Position numbers and translations under genes: made by a program | In this document: piece after piece, positions 41,025 to 49,190 of the stretch | Numbering within the stretch: the stretch's first letter is position 1 | Layout of the letters: each line of letters begins with the position of its first letter | DNA from: Candidatus Colenecus caballi | GTDB lineage: Bacteria; Bacteroidota; Bacteroidia; Bacteroidales; Bacteroidaceae | DNA length: 64,000 nucleotides | NCBI GenBank assembly: GCA_018065615.1 | Contig: JAGHSY010000010.1 | Coordinates: forward strand, 1-64,000 | Direction: 5' to 3' | The notes under the pieces: model-generated | The model's database searches: none | The model's input: the letters and a program-made list of their open reading frames with translations, nothing else | Told to the model about the DNA's origin: nothing

Positions 41025-42305
41025 ATGAAAAAACTAGGTGTAATTGCAGCATGTGTGGCTGTTGCCATCATGTCTTCCTGCGGTGGCTCAGGATTGAAGA
41101 AGGTCACTATGAATGACGTTAAGGACACTATCTCATACTCAATCGGTATGGGCCGTGCAATCCGCGTCTATAAGAACCAGCTTCCTGAAGAGATGATTGA
41201 TTCTCTGAATATCAAATCATTCATGAAGGGTTTCCTTGAGGCTGCTGCAAAACCTGAAAACAACTCCAAACTCAGCTATGCTCTTGGTTTTGAGATAGGT
41301 CAGCAGGAAATGTCACAGGCATTTGTAGGCCTTGGCGAACAGCTTTTCGGTGAGGGCAATTCCTTTAACCGCAGCAATTATCTGAACGGCTTCCAGGATG
41401 GTATGCTTGATAATTTCAGCATCATGTCATATGAAGAGGCCGATGAGATTTCAGGCCGCCTTTATGAACAGCTGTCATCTCTTGAAAAGGATTCTACTGT
41501 TGACGAAAGTGCACAGAGCGGCAAAATGGGCAAGGTTGTTCTGAACTCAGTAAAGGACACTGTATCCTATTCAATAGGAATGGGTCGCGCAATCCGCGTA
41601 TATAAGGAGCAGCTTCCTGAAGACATTGTCAACCAGAGCACAATGAAGTCATTCATGAACGGCTTCATGGATGCAGCTGATAATCTTGAGAACATGTCAA
41701 AACTTGCCTATGCCATCGGTTATGAAGTTGGTTGTCAGGAAATGACCCAGGCTTTCAAGTCTCTTGGTGAGCAGCTGTTCGGTGAAGGTGAGTCATTCAA
41801 CCGCAACAACTATCTGAACGGTTTTGCTGACGGTATGTGTGACAACTTCAAGATCATGTCTTTTGAAGAAGCCGATGAGACATCAAACCGTCTCTATCAG
41901 GAACTGAGTGAGCATGTATATGACAAGATCCGTCTTGAAGGTGAGGCATTCCTTGAGAAGAAGGCAAAGGAAGAGAATGTCGTAAAGACAGAAAGCGGTC
42001 TTCTTTATGAGGTCCTCCAGTATGGTGACGGCGGTCCCAAACCCACTGCAACAAGTGACGTGGAAGTGCGCTATCATGGCGAACTCATTGACGGAACAAT
42101 GTTTGATGAATCACAGACTCCTGTCACACTGAATCTTGGAGGTGTAATAGAAGGATGGACAGAAGGTCTCCAGCTTATGAGCGTAGGTGACAAGTACAGA
42201 TTCTACATTCCCTACTATCTTGGTTATGGTGAGCGTGGAGCCGGTGGTACAATCAAGCCTTATTCAACTCTGGTATTTGATGTTGAACTGGTAACCATCA
42301 AGTGA
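41025..42305 (+). CDS. FKBP-type peptidyl-prolyl isomerase lipoprotein with duplicated N-terminal domain
   Basis: A 426-residue protein. It has a lipoprotein signal (IMSSCGGS, Cys 19), two copies of the FkpA/Mip-type N-terminal helical domain (about residues 26-152 and 170-296), then a long helix and a C-terminal FKBP domain (about residues 320-426) with SGLLYEVLQYGDG, VEVRYHGELIDGTMFDES, VIEGWTEGLQLM and PYYLGYGERGAGG. It acts as an outer-membrane-attached folding helper. Relatives usually have one N-terminal domain, which mediates dimerisation. Own promoter at 40977; strong terminator after the stop. Confidence 0.93.
   Translation: MKKLGVIAACVAVAIMSSCGGSGLKKVTMNDVKDTISYSIGMGRAIRVYKNQLPEEMIDSLNIKSFMKGFLEAAAKPENNSKLSYALGFEIGQQEMSQAFVGLGEQLFGEGNSFNRSNYLNGFQDGMLDNFSIMSYEEADEISGRLYEQLSSLEKDSTVDESAQSGKMGKVVLNSVKDTVSYSIGMGRAIRVYKEQLPEDIVNQSTMKSFMNGFMDAADNLENMSKLAYAIGYEVGCQEMTQAFKSLGEQLFGEGESFNRNNYLNGFADGMCDNFKIMSFEEADETSNRLYQELSEHVYDKIRLEGEAFLEKKAKEENVVKTESGLLYEVLQYGDGGPKPTATSDVEVRYHGELIDGTMFDESQTPVTLNLGGVIEGWTEGLQLMSVGDKYRFYIPYYLGYGERGAGGTIKPYSTLVFDVELVTIK
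41100..41912 (+). repeat. In-gene tandem duplication, unit about 432 bp
   Basis: Two copies of about 380 bp (41100-41480 and 41532-41912), offset by 144 codons. Protein blocks such as VKDTISYSIGMGRAIRVYK and GLGEQLFGEGNSFNRSNYLNGF recur with few changes. The DNA is also clearly similar, with mostly third-position differences, so the duplication is not ancient or is kept similar by recombination. Confidence 0.9.
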
Positions 42306-42318
42306 CACATTCAACACA

Positions 42319-42360
42319 TAAAGAAGAAGGGGAGCGGTTTGCCGTTCCCCTTCTTCTTTA
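42319..42360. terminator. Bidirectional terminator between the FKBP and C26-M19 genes
   Basis: TAAAGAAGAAGGGGAGCGG (42319-42337) pairs with CCGTTCCCCTTCTTCTTTA (42342-42360) with one G:T pair, giving A/U-flanked stems on both strands between convergent stop codons. Confidence 0.9.
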
Positions 42361-42362
42361 TG

Positions 42363-44183
42363 TCATTCCAGAACTTTCTTCCAGACATTCAGGAAATTGC
42401 CACCCCAAACCTTGGCAAGATCATTATCGCTCATGCCCTGTGAAACAAGCCTTTGTGTCAGCGTAATCATCCATGAAGCATCTTCAAGTCCTGGCAGTCC
42501 GCCACCCCCGTCAAAGTCTGAACCTATTCCGACGTGGTCAATGCCCATAATGTCAATCATGTGCATAATGTGGTTAACCGCATCTGTGACGGTGGCACCG
42601 CCGCCCCGTTTCAAGAATCCGCTGTACAGACATACCTGTGCAACGCCATCGGACTGTGCCAGTGCACGCATCTGGTCATCGGTAAGATTTCTGGCGTGGT
42701 CGCAAAGGGCACGGCTTGAAGAATGTGAACATATAATGGGCTTTGAACTGCATTCCAGGGCATCATAAAATGACTTTTCAGCTGCATGTGACAGGTCAAC
42801 CATCATGCCTGTACGGTTCATTTCCGCTACCACCTGACGTCCGAAACCTGACAGCCCGTTATGTTCGCAGTTGCCTTTGGCGGAATCACAAATGTCATTG
42901 TCGCCGTTGTGGCACAGGGTCATATAAGCTACGCCGCGTTTCCTGAAACGTTCCACATTGCTTAAGTCAAGTCCGATGGCGTATCCGTTCTCAATGCCCG
43001 GCACTACCGATTTTATGCCCATAGACTTGTTCTCTAGCAGCTGTTCGGGACTGTATGCCAGACTTGCGTAAGGGGCGCATTCCCCAATCCGTTCTTCAAT
43101 CAGTGTCAGCAGACGGTCTGCTTTGGCGGTTGCAGCCTTCAAAGAATCTGCATCACGTTCATACTGGTGCAGGTATGCAACCATGAATGTGGAATCCAGG
43201 TGTCCGTAAGTCATCTTATGAAGGTCAACAAGCGGATTGTATCTGAATGTGGGGCTGCCGTCGGGTGACGGGTCTCCAACGTATTCCCATTCAACTGTCA
43301 CCCCCGGATTGCAGTCCTGGAAATGTGCGCCTTTGTCAAAGAACATAGGACTGTCACAATGGCTGTCAAGTGTGAGAATATGCTCATGAAGCCGTTTTGC
43401 ATGTCCGAATTCTGCGGCCTGTCCGCTCAGCCATTCGAAAATCGGCATCATGCTGCGGTCGTTCTCAAGAAGGAAACATTCCGGATGCCATTGCACTCCA
43501 AGTATCTGGCGGAATTCCGTCGATTCCATAGCTTCGATGATTCCGTCCGGGGCAACGGCTGTGACGCGGAAACCGTCAGGCACCTGTCTGACAGCCTGGT
43601 GGTGAAATGAATTGACTGCCAGTGTCTCCTTGCCAAGAAGTCTGTACAGCAATGAATCTTTTTCAATGTTTACTTCATGTGAAGGAAGGCCGCGTGCAAT
43701 GGCCTGGCTGTGCTCTATGCACTTGCCATCATGTTGGGAAACTATGTCCTGATACAACTTGCCTCCCAGTGCCGCTGCAATAGTCTGAATGCCGCGACAT
43801 ATTCCCAGAATTGGAATGTGTCTGTCCATAGCAAGATGTACCAGCATCAGTTCCTGGGCGTCACGGCGCGGGTTGACTGAAATGCAGTCAAGCGGTTCCT
43901 CGCCAAGGTATTCGGGGTCGATGTCGGCACCACCGGAAAGGACCAGACCGTCAAGGCGGTCAACCAGTGAAGCCAGAGCGCATTCGTCATCATAAGATGG
44001 AATTACAACAGGGGTTGCGCCTGATTCCAGAACAGACATGTAGTATGCTTGGGCCAAGGTGCAGTCTCCATCACGGAAATTGCCGCTGATACCGATCAGT
44101 GGCGCATGGAATTCTAAAGATTCTGTGCCGGAATACAGTTTGTGCAGTCCGGCTTCAAGTTGTCCTTTCCTGTCCATTGTCAT
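42363..44183 (-). CDS. Fusion of C26 gamma-glutamyl hydrolase-like and M19 dipeptidase domains
   Basis: A 606-residue protein. Residues about 25-255 form a class I amidotransferase-like C26 domain: LVLSGGADIDPEYL, the nucleophile Cys in ILGICRGIQTIAAALGG, and His/Glu in GVQWHPE. Residues about 262-606 form a renal-dipeptidase (M19) domain with LDSHCDSPM, LCHNGDNDICDS, MMVDLSHA, ICSHSSSRALC and GIGSDFDGG. No signal peptide is visible, so it is probably cytoplasmic. The first domain family cuts gamma-glutamyl amides and the second cuts dipeptides, which suggests stepwise breakdown of a gamma-glutamyl peptide. It overlaps the Lrp gene by four bases. Confidence 0.88.
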   Translation of the reverse strand: MTMDRKGQLEAGLHKLYSGTESLEFHAPLIGISGNFRDGDCTLAQAYYMSVLESGATPVVIPSYDDECALASLVDRLDGLVLSGGADIDPEYLGEEPLDCISVNPRRDAQELMLVHLAMDRHIPILGICRGIQTIAAALGGKLYQDIVSQHDGKCIEHSQAIARGLPSHEVNIEKDSLLYRLLGKETLAVNSFHHQAVRQVPDGFRVTAVAPDGIIEAMESTEFRQILGVQWHPECFLLENDRSMMPIFEWLSGQAAEFGHAKRLHEHILTLDSHCDSPMFFDKGAHFQDCNPGVTVEWEYVGDPSPDGSPTFRYNPLVDLHKMTYGHLDSTFMVAYLHQYERDADSLKAATAKADRLLTLIEERIGECAPYASLAYSPEQLLENKSMGIKSVVPGIENGYAIGLDLSNVERFRKRGVAYMTLCHNGDNDICDSAKGNCEHNGLSGFGRQVVAEMNRTGMMVDLSHAAEKSFYDALECSSKPIICSHSSSRALCDHARNLTDDQMRALAQSDGVAQVCLYSGFLKRGGGATVTDAVNHIMHMIDIMGIDHVGIGSDFDGGGGLPGLEDASWMITLTQRLVSQGMSDNDLAKVWGGNFLNVWKKVLE

Positions 44184-44692
44184 TCCATGATTGGAATTTC
44201 CTTCTTTATGCTTTCATCAAGGGAAATCAGGGTCTCAGTGGCAGTTACGCCTTTGATTTCCTGAATGTGCCCGTTGATAAGTTCCATGAGATGTGAATTG
44301 TCACGAGCATAGAGCTTGATCATCATGGTGTATCGTCCGGTGGTGAAATGGCTTTCAACCACTTCAGGAATCTGGTCAAGTTCTGCAACCACCTGATGGT
44401 ACATGGAGCCTTTTTCCAGAGTCAGACCGACATAGGTGCATGTGTTGTAGCCAATGCTGCGCGGGTTTACGTGGTATCCGGAACCGGTAATCACGTTGTC
44501 ATCGAACATTCTCTGGACGCGCTGGTGAATGGCGGCCCTTGATACGCCGCACTGTTGGGCAACGTCACGGAATGGGATACGTGCGTTTTGTGAAATGATG
44601 CTCAGGATCTTTCTGTCTAGAGAATCCATCCTGTCTGTTCCCGGAATAGGCTTTTTGACATTCATATTGGAAGAGTTTGTGCTTGTTTTCAT
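44180..44692 (-). CDS. Lrp/AsnC-family transcriptional regulator
   Basis: A 170-residue protein. It has an N-terminal winged helix (MDSLDRKILSIISQNARIPFRDVAQQCGVSRAAIHQRVQRM) and a C-terminal RAM ligand-binding domain (TCTYVGLTLEKGSMYHQVVAELDQIPEVVESHFTTGRYTMMIKLYA). It senses amino acids and binds DNA as an oligomer. The family core begins at residue 22; the ATG at 44692 suits the promoter at 44703, but starts at residues 10 or 22 are possible. It is coupled (ATGA) to the C26-M19 peptidase, its likely target. Confidence 0.92.
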   Translation of the reverse strand: MKTSTNSSNMNVKKPIPGTDRMDSLDRKILSIISQNARIPFRDVAQQCGVSRAAIHQRVQRMFDDNVITGSGYHVNPRSIGYNTCTYVGLTLEKGSMYHQVVAELDQIPEVVESHFTTGRYTMMIKLYARDNSHLMELINGHIQEIKGVTATETLISLDESIKKEIPIME

Positions 44693-44702
44693 ATAATATG
44701 CC

Positions 44703-44710
44703 CAAAAATA
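44703..44710 (-). promoter_or_regulatory. -7 box for the Lrp-peptidase operon
   Basis: The minus strand reads TATTTTTG (exact TAnnTTTG), ending 10 bases before the Lrp ATG at 44692. A start this close leaves a very short 5' leader unless one of the internal ATG codons is used. Confidence 0.5.
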
Positions 44711-44755
44711 GTGACATTTTCATTTGAATAGAGCATAAACTGCTTACAAAAAGAC

Positions 44756-44787
44756 AAAAAAGAAGGAGAACATCAATTCTCCTTCTT
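44756..44787 (-). terminator. Terminator overlapping the end of the Ig-like lipoprotein gene
   Basis: On the minus strand AAGAAGGAGAA (44787-44777) pairs with TTCTCCTTCTT (44770-44760), followed by a T run. The left arm encodes the last Lys-Lys-Glu-Asn codons and the TGA stop lies in the loop. Confidence 0.85.
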
Positions 44788-46836
44788 TGAATATTTTTCT
44801 TTATTCTTCTGCCGGCGTTCAATGCGTTCCCTCTTTTTCCGCTCCTTCTTATCCTTTTCGGCCTGAATCTGCTGGGCTTTCTTTTCAAGCCTTTCAACAT
44901 TTTTCTTGTGGACATCGACCTTTTTCTTGTCGTTCTTGGCCTTGAGAATACCTGCGGGCTTCTGCTCCGTCAGTTTTGTGTCCCTGATGTCCCATGAATC
45001 GGTCTCATGGAACCAGTCCTGCTTCAGATTGAATTCTTTGTTTATATACCAGATTTCTTCAGCCTGGCGCTTTTCGTCATATTCTCCGGTGTCCCATCGG
45101 CCGTTTCCGTTTATGTCATTGAGCATGGAGACATAGTATTTGCCCGGGTTGAGAAGATAGAATGTGACAGCCCCGTCTTCCAGGGTGCCGGTCCTTGTGA
45201 CAGAGCCCTTTGAGTCAAGAAGTCTTACGACATAGCTTGGCTTGGGATTGGCGACATTGACTGTCAGCGTACTGAATTTATTGAGTTCAGCAAATGTGAT
45301 TTTCTGTGACAGAGGTTCGTTGTACAGGCCGTACATGTTTCGGATACTGGCAGAATCAACCGTTATCATGAACGTCTGTCCCGGTTTCCATTCGGCATAG
45401 ATGGTGTAGCCAAGCAGCATCAGACTGTCCTGTTCCACCTCAAAAGGAACCTTCTGAAAAACAGTGTCAACTTTCTGGAACACATGAATGGCGGTATCGG
45501 AAAGGAATGTGACAGGTTCTTCGAATATCAGTCTGATATCCTTATATACGCTTACGGAACTTCCACCGTCCAACCTGTATTGCAGGAATTTCTCTTTGGG
45601 CTTGAGAAGCGCCATTATGCCTAATGTGTCACCTTTCTTTTCCAGTTTTTTCAATTCCTTGTCCCTGGCCTTGCTTTCCTCTTCCTCCTTTCTTGCCAGT
45701 TCATTGAGAATTCGCTGGCGGCTTTTCTTGGGAACCAGGTTGAGGGAATCAGTCGTTTCAACCATCTGTCCTGTTGAGTCCGATGCCATATAGGTTACGC
45801 TCAGGCTCAATGTGTCCATGTAGTACACATTTGAATCTTTAAGCCAGAAAATCAGAGAGTCATATCTTTCCGAATGCTGGATGTAATATGCATCGGAATC
45901 ATTGAAATTCAGCCCCCTGATCATTGGCATTGAATCCAGCGGAAGGGCAAAAGACAATGAGAACTTTTCATGATTGGTGCGGTCTGCACGCTTCATGTAC
46001 TGTATGTTGGGCTGGGGAGTGAATGCCAGCAAGGTAATGTCGTTTGGAGTAAACAGCGTGTATTGCACGCTTACGGTAGTGTCAACCCGTCCGTCCTCGG
46101 TGTAGATGGTGTCTTCACGGAAACGCTGTTCGCTTGACGGAACAATGACGGAATCCATCCAGGCTATTATTTCATTACGCTGTGAATAGGAGAATGTCTG
46201 GTCCATATCCTTAACGGCGTAAATGCGGTATTTGCCCGGGGCTATCCCCCTGACGGTGAAATGCCCTGAGGCGTCAGTACGTGATACACGCTCAAATGGT
46301 TTTGTGTAGAAGGCTGAATCGGACAGGTCACTGTGAAGACCTACTGTCATGCCTTTCAATGGTTCCAGATTTGCTGCGTTGAGAACATATCCGGACACTT
46401 CAAGTGTGTCAAGATTGTCACCTGTGCTGAAACGGAAGCAGAAATCACCAAGGGGATTTCCTTCGTTGTTGTCAACAATGCCGTCGGCAAAGTCAATGGA
46501 ATAGGTGGTGTTTGGAATAAGTGTATCAAACAGTTCCACCTGGATTCTCTTGCCAAGAGTCTTGATTTCCGGCTGTTCGTTCTGAGGTGGGGAAATCACC
46601 ACTTTTTCACTGGCGTTTTCCAGTTTTATGAATTCGTTGAAGTCAATGGTGACCTTGTGGCCTTTGAAACCGGTTGACTCCATTTTCGGGCTGGTGCCAG
46701 TTATTCTTGGAGGCTGTTCGTCAAAGGCACCTCCGTCCGGGTTGCCTATTGCGGCACAACCCGACAATGCGGCAAAGGTCAGAATGGCCGATGCCGCATT
46801 GCGGAATTTGTTCAATATGTCACTTTGACGGTTCAA
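44773..46836 (-). CDS. Large Ig-like-domain lipoprotein
   Basis: A 687-residue protein. Lipoprotein signal (FAALSGCAAIG), then an Ig-like Big_5 domain (PPRITGTSPKMES, with FNEFIKLENASEKVVISPP), a carboxypeptidase-regulatory-like beta domain (VSGYVLNAANLEPLKGMTVGL, SGHFTVRGIAPGKYRIYAVKD) and further beta modules. It ends in a very basic Lys/Glu/Arg-rich tail (about residues 625-687). This architecture is common among conserved Bacteroidota envelope lipoproteins of unknown role. No ATG is available; the start is TTG at 46836 or TTG at 46815. Gene order fabF, then this gene, with one base between frames. Confidence 0.82.
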   Translation of the reverse strand: MNRQSDILNKFRNAASAILTFAALSGCAAIGNPDGGAFDEQPPRITGTSPKMESTGFKGHKVTIDFNEFIKLENASEKVVISPPQNEQPEIKTLGKRIQVELFDTLIPNTTYSIDFADGIVDNNEGNPLGDFCFRFSTGDNLDTLEVSGYVLNAANLEPLKGMTVGLHSDLSDSAFYTKPFERVSRTDASGHFTVRGIAPGKYRIYAVKDMDQTFSYSQRNEIIAWMDSVIVPSSEQRFREDTIYTEDGRVDTTVSVQYTLFTPNDITLLAFTPQPNIQYMKRADRTNHEKFSLSFALPLDSMPMIRGLNFNDSDAYYIQHSERYDSLIFWLKDSNVYYMDTLSLSVTYMASDSTGQMVETTDSLNLVPKKSRQRILNELARKEEEESKARDKELKKLEKKGDTLGIMALLKPKEKFLQYRLDGGSSVSVYKDIRLIFEEPVTFLSDTAIHVFQKVDTVFQKVPFEVEQDSLMLLGYTIYAEWKPGQTFMITVDSASIRNMYGLYNEPLSQKITFAELNKFSTLTVNVANPKPSYVVRLLDSKGSVTRTGTLEDGAVTFYLLNPGKYYVSMLNDINGNGRWDTGEYDEKRQAEEIWYINKEFNLKQDWFHETDSWDIRDTKLTEQKPAGILKAKNDKKKVDVHKKNVERLEKKAQQIQAEKDKKERKKRERIERRQKNKEKYSKKEN

Positions 46837-46837
46837 G

Positions 46838-48112
46838 TCAGTCGGTGAACTTCTTGAAAATTATGCAGGAGTTGTGTCCGCCAAATCCGAATGTATTTGA
46901 CAGAGCCGCACGTATCTCCCTTTTCTGAGCCTTGTTGAATGTGAAGTTCAGATTGTAGTCAATGTTTTCATCATTGTCACCATCTTCATGGTTGATGGTG
47001 GGCGGAACAATGTTTTCCTTTACCGCCAGGACAGAAGCTACGGCTTCAATAGCACCGGCACCGCCAAGCAGATGACCGGTCATTGACTTTGTTGAACTCA
47101 GATTCATCTTATAGGCATAATCACCAAATACGGTCTTTATGGCCTTGCACTCAGCTATGTCACCGAGTGGGGTTGAAGTGCCGTGCATGTTGATATAGTC
47201 CACATCAGACGGTTCCATACCTGCATCCTGCAACGCTTCACGCATGACGCGGGCCGCACCTGTACCTTCAGGTTCGGGAGCTGTCATGTGGTATGCATCG
47301 GCGGTAGCGCCCCATCCGGCCACTTCGGCATAGATTCTGGCACCGCGGGCCTTGGCATGTTCATATTCTTCAAGAATAAGACATCCGCCACCTTCACCCA
47401 GTACGAATCCGTCACGGCTGCCGCTCATAGGACGTGATGCCGTTTCAGGTGAATCATTCCTGGTGGAAAGGGCATGCATGACGCTGAATCCGCAAACGCC
47501 ACTGTCAGTCAGAGCGGCTTCAGAACCGCCGGTGACAATGACATTGGCCTTACCAAGACGTATCAGGTTGACTGCGTCAATTATTGCATGGGTACTTGAT
47601 GCACAGGCCGATGAGGTGCAGTAGTTCGGGCCTCTGAGCTTGAACATTATGGATATGAGTCCGGATGCAATAGAACCGATAATTCTAGGTACGAAAAATG
47701 GTGTGACTTTCAGTTCCTGTCCAAGTTTCTTCAGTTCGTTAAGGGAGGTGATTCCTTCTTCAAAAGATTCGATGCCGCCCATTCCGAAGCCCATGATTAC
47801 GCCAATGTGGTCAAGGTCCTCATTCTCCAGGTCAAGACCGGAATCACGTATAGCCTGTACAGCCGATGCTATTGCAAAATGGCCGTATTTGTCAACCTTT
47901 CGTGATTCCTTGCGGTCCATGTACTGGGCAATGTCAAAGCCCTTGACTTCACAACCGAAAGTAACCTTGGTCAGAATTGTGCTTGTGTCATAATTGGTGA
48001 TGGGGCCAGCACCGCTCACACCTGCAATGGCATTGTTCCAGAAATCCTGGACATTATTGCCGATGGGCGTTACGGCACCAAGGCCTGTTACGACAACTCT
48101 CTTCAATTCCAT
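46838..48112 (-). CDS. fabF: 3-oxoacyl-ACP synthase II
   Basis: A 424-residue condensing enzyme. The N-terminal VVVTGLGAVTPIGN, the catalytic Cys in YCTSSACASSTHAI, the two active-site His in NMHGTSTPLGD and KSMTGHLLGGAGA, and the C-terminal NTFGFGGHNSC are present. It elongates acyl-ACP with malonyl-ACP in fatty acid synthesis. It lies 20 bases behind acpP; acpP-fabF is a widespread pair. Confidence 0.97.
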   Translation of the reverse strand: MELKRVVVTGLGAVTPIGNNVQDFWNNAIAGVSGAGPITNYDTSTILTKVTFGCEVKGFDIAQYMDRKESRKVDKYGHFAIASAVQAIRDSGLDLENEDLDHIGVIMGFGMGGIESFEEGITSLNELKKLGQELKVTPFFVPRIIGSIASGLISIMFKLRGPNYCTSSACASSTHAIIDAVNLIRLGKANVIVTGGSEAALTDSGVCGFSVMHALSTRNDSPETASRPMSGSRDGFVLGEGGGCLILEEYEHAKARGARIYAEVAGWGATADAYHMTAPEPEGTGAARVMREALQDAGMEPSDVDYINMHGTSTPLGDIAECKAIKTVFGDYAYKMNLSSTKSMTGHLLGGAGAIEAVASVLAVKENIVPPTINHEDGDNDENIDYNLNFTFNKAQKREIRAALSNTFGFGGHNSCIIFKKFTD

Positions 48113-48132
48113 TTTCCGGGAGATGTATTTAT

Positions 48133-48375
48133 TTACTTGGCTGCGCTTTCAATCATTTCAATTGCTTCACCTACAGTAGTGATCTTTTCAGCCTGATCAT
48201 CAGGAATTGAAATGCCGAATTCCTTTTCAAACTCCATAATCAGTTCTACGGTGTCCAGTGAATCTGCACCAAGATCTGCTGCGAAACTTGCGGCGGGGGT
48301 TACTTCTGATGCCTCAACACCCAGTTTGTCAACGATGATAGCCTGAACTCTCTCTGCAATCTGTGAATCTGCCAT
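48133..48375 (-). CDS. acpP: Acyl carrier protein
   Basis: An 80-residue acyl carrier protein. The phosphopantetheine Ser lies in [20 protein letters not shown]. It is acidic and helical and carries growing fatty acids for FabF and partners. The start at 48375 ([19 protein letters not shown]) gives the normal length; an upstream start at 48417 would precede the promoter box. Confidence 0.97.
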   Translation of the reverse strand: MADSQIAERVQAIIVDKLGVEASEVTPAASFAADLGADSLDTVELIMEFEKEFGISIPDDQAEKITTVGEAIEMIESAAK

Positions 48376-48414
48376 AGTCTTTAATTTTAAATGGTTATTG
48401 TTGTAAAACTGCTG

Positions 48415-48422
48415 CAAAGAAA
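48415..48422 (-). promoter_or_regulatory. Probable -7 box for acpP-fabF
   Basis: The minus strand reads TTTCTTTG, one mismatch from TAnnTTTG, 39 bases before the ATG, with a TTTG (in GTTTGTG) about 20 bases further upstream as a possible -33 element. Confidence 0.45.
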
Positions 48423-48543
48423 CCCATTTTCAGTGGCAGACACAAACTTTACAAATGTCAATGCATCGGATTTTGCACAAATAGTACAAAAATGTGTAAT
48501 GCGGATTTGCGGAACAATGATTTGATGTTAAGATAATTTGCGC

Positions 48544-48551
48544 TACTTTTG
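48544..48551 (+). promoter_or_regulatory. -7 box for DUF4254-GT9
   Basis: TACTTTTG, an exact match, 27 bases before ATG 48579. A TTG at 48549 in frame with the gene lies within this box and cannot be the start. The roughly 200 bases between acpP and this gene hold only the two divergent promoters. Confidence 0.6.
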
Positions 48552-48578
48552 CACCGTTATCAGAACAAACAGCAAATC

Positions 48579-49190
48579 ATGTCATTCAGTAATGAGAGCC
48601 TGACGGTTTTTGACCGTGCAATTAACGATTATCACAAGAAGGACAACGTTGACGCTCCAATTGCCAATCCGTATCCTGAAAAGAGCATAGAGTCCTATCT
48701 TTATCTGAAGAATTGGATTGACACAGTCCAGTGGCATCTTGAAGACATTATCCGTGATCCGCAGATCGATCCTCTCAGAGCCCTTTCAATAAAGCGCCGT
48801 ATAGACAAGTCCAACCAGGACCGCACTGACCTTGTTGAACTGATTGACAGTTATTTCCTGGACAAGTTCAGCGGTGTGACGGTCAAGTCCGATGCCACCA
48901 TAAATACAGAAAGTCCCGCGTGGGCCGTTGACCGTCTGTCAATCCTTGCACTCAAGATATTCCACATGAGCATTGAAGCTGCCCGTAAGGATACCCCTGC
49001 AGACCAGCAGAAACGCTGTCAGGACAAGTTGGCCGTGCTTCTTGAGCAGAAGAAGGACCTTTCCAGCGCCATTGACATGCTGCTCGACGACATGGCGGCC
49101 GGCCGCAAGTACATGAAGGTTTACAGACAGATGAAAATGTACAACGATCCTTCACTGAACCCCGTACTGTACGCTCAGAATGGCAAATGA
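48579..49190 (+). CDS. DUF4254-family protein
   Basis: A 203-residue mostly helical protein of the DUF4254 family: IESYLYLKNWIDTVQWHLEDIIRDP and IKRRIDKSNQDRTDLVELIDSYF are typical. No catalytic motif, signal or membrane segment is visible. In Bacteroidota these genes are often beside glycosyltransferase family 9 genes, as here with an 11-base overlap, so a part in lipopolysaccharide core synthesis is suspected but unproven. Confidence 0.83.
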   Translation: MSFSNESLTVFDRAINDYHKKDNVDAPIANPYPEKSIESYLYLKNWIDTVQWHLEDIIRDPQIDPLRALSIKRRIDKSNQDRTDLVELIDSYFLDKFSGVTVKSDATINTESPAWAVDRLSILALKIFHMSIEAARKDTPADQQKRCQDKLAVLLEQKKDLSSAIDMLLDDMAAGRKYMKVYRQMKMYNDPSLNPVLYAQNGK

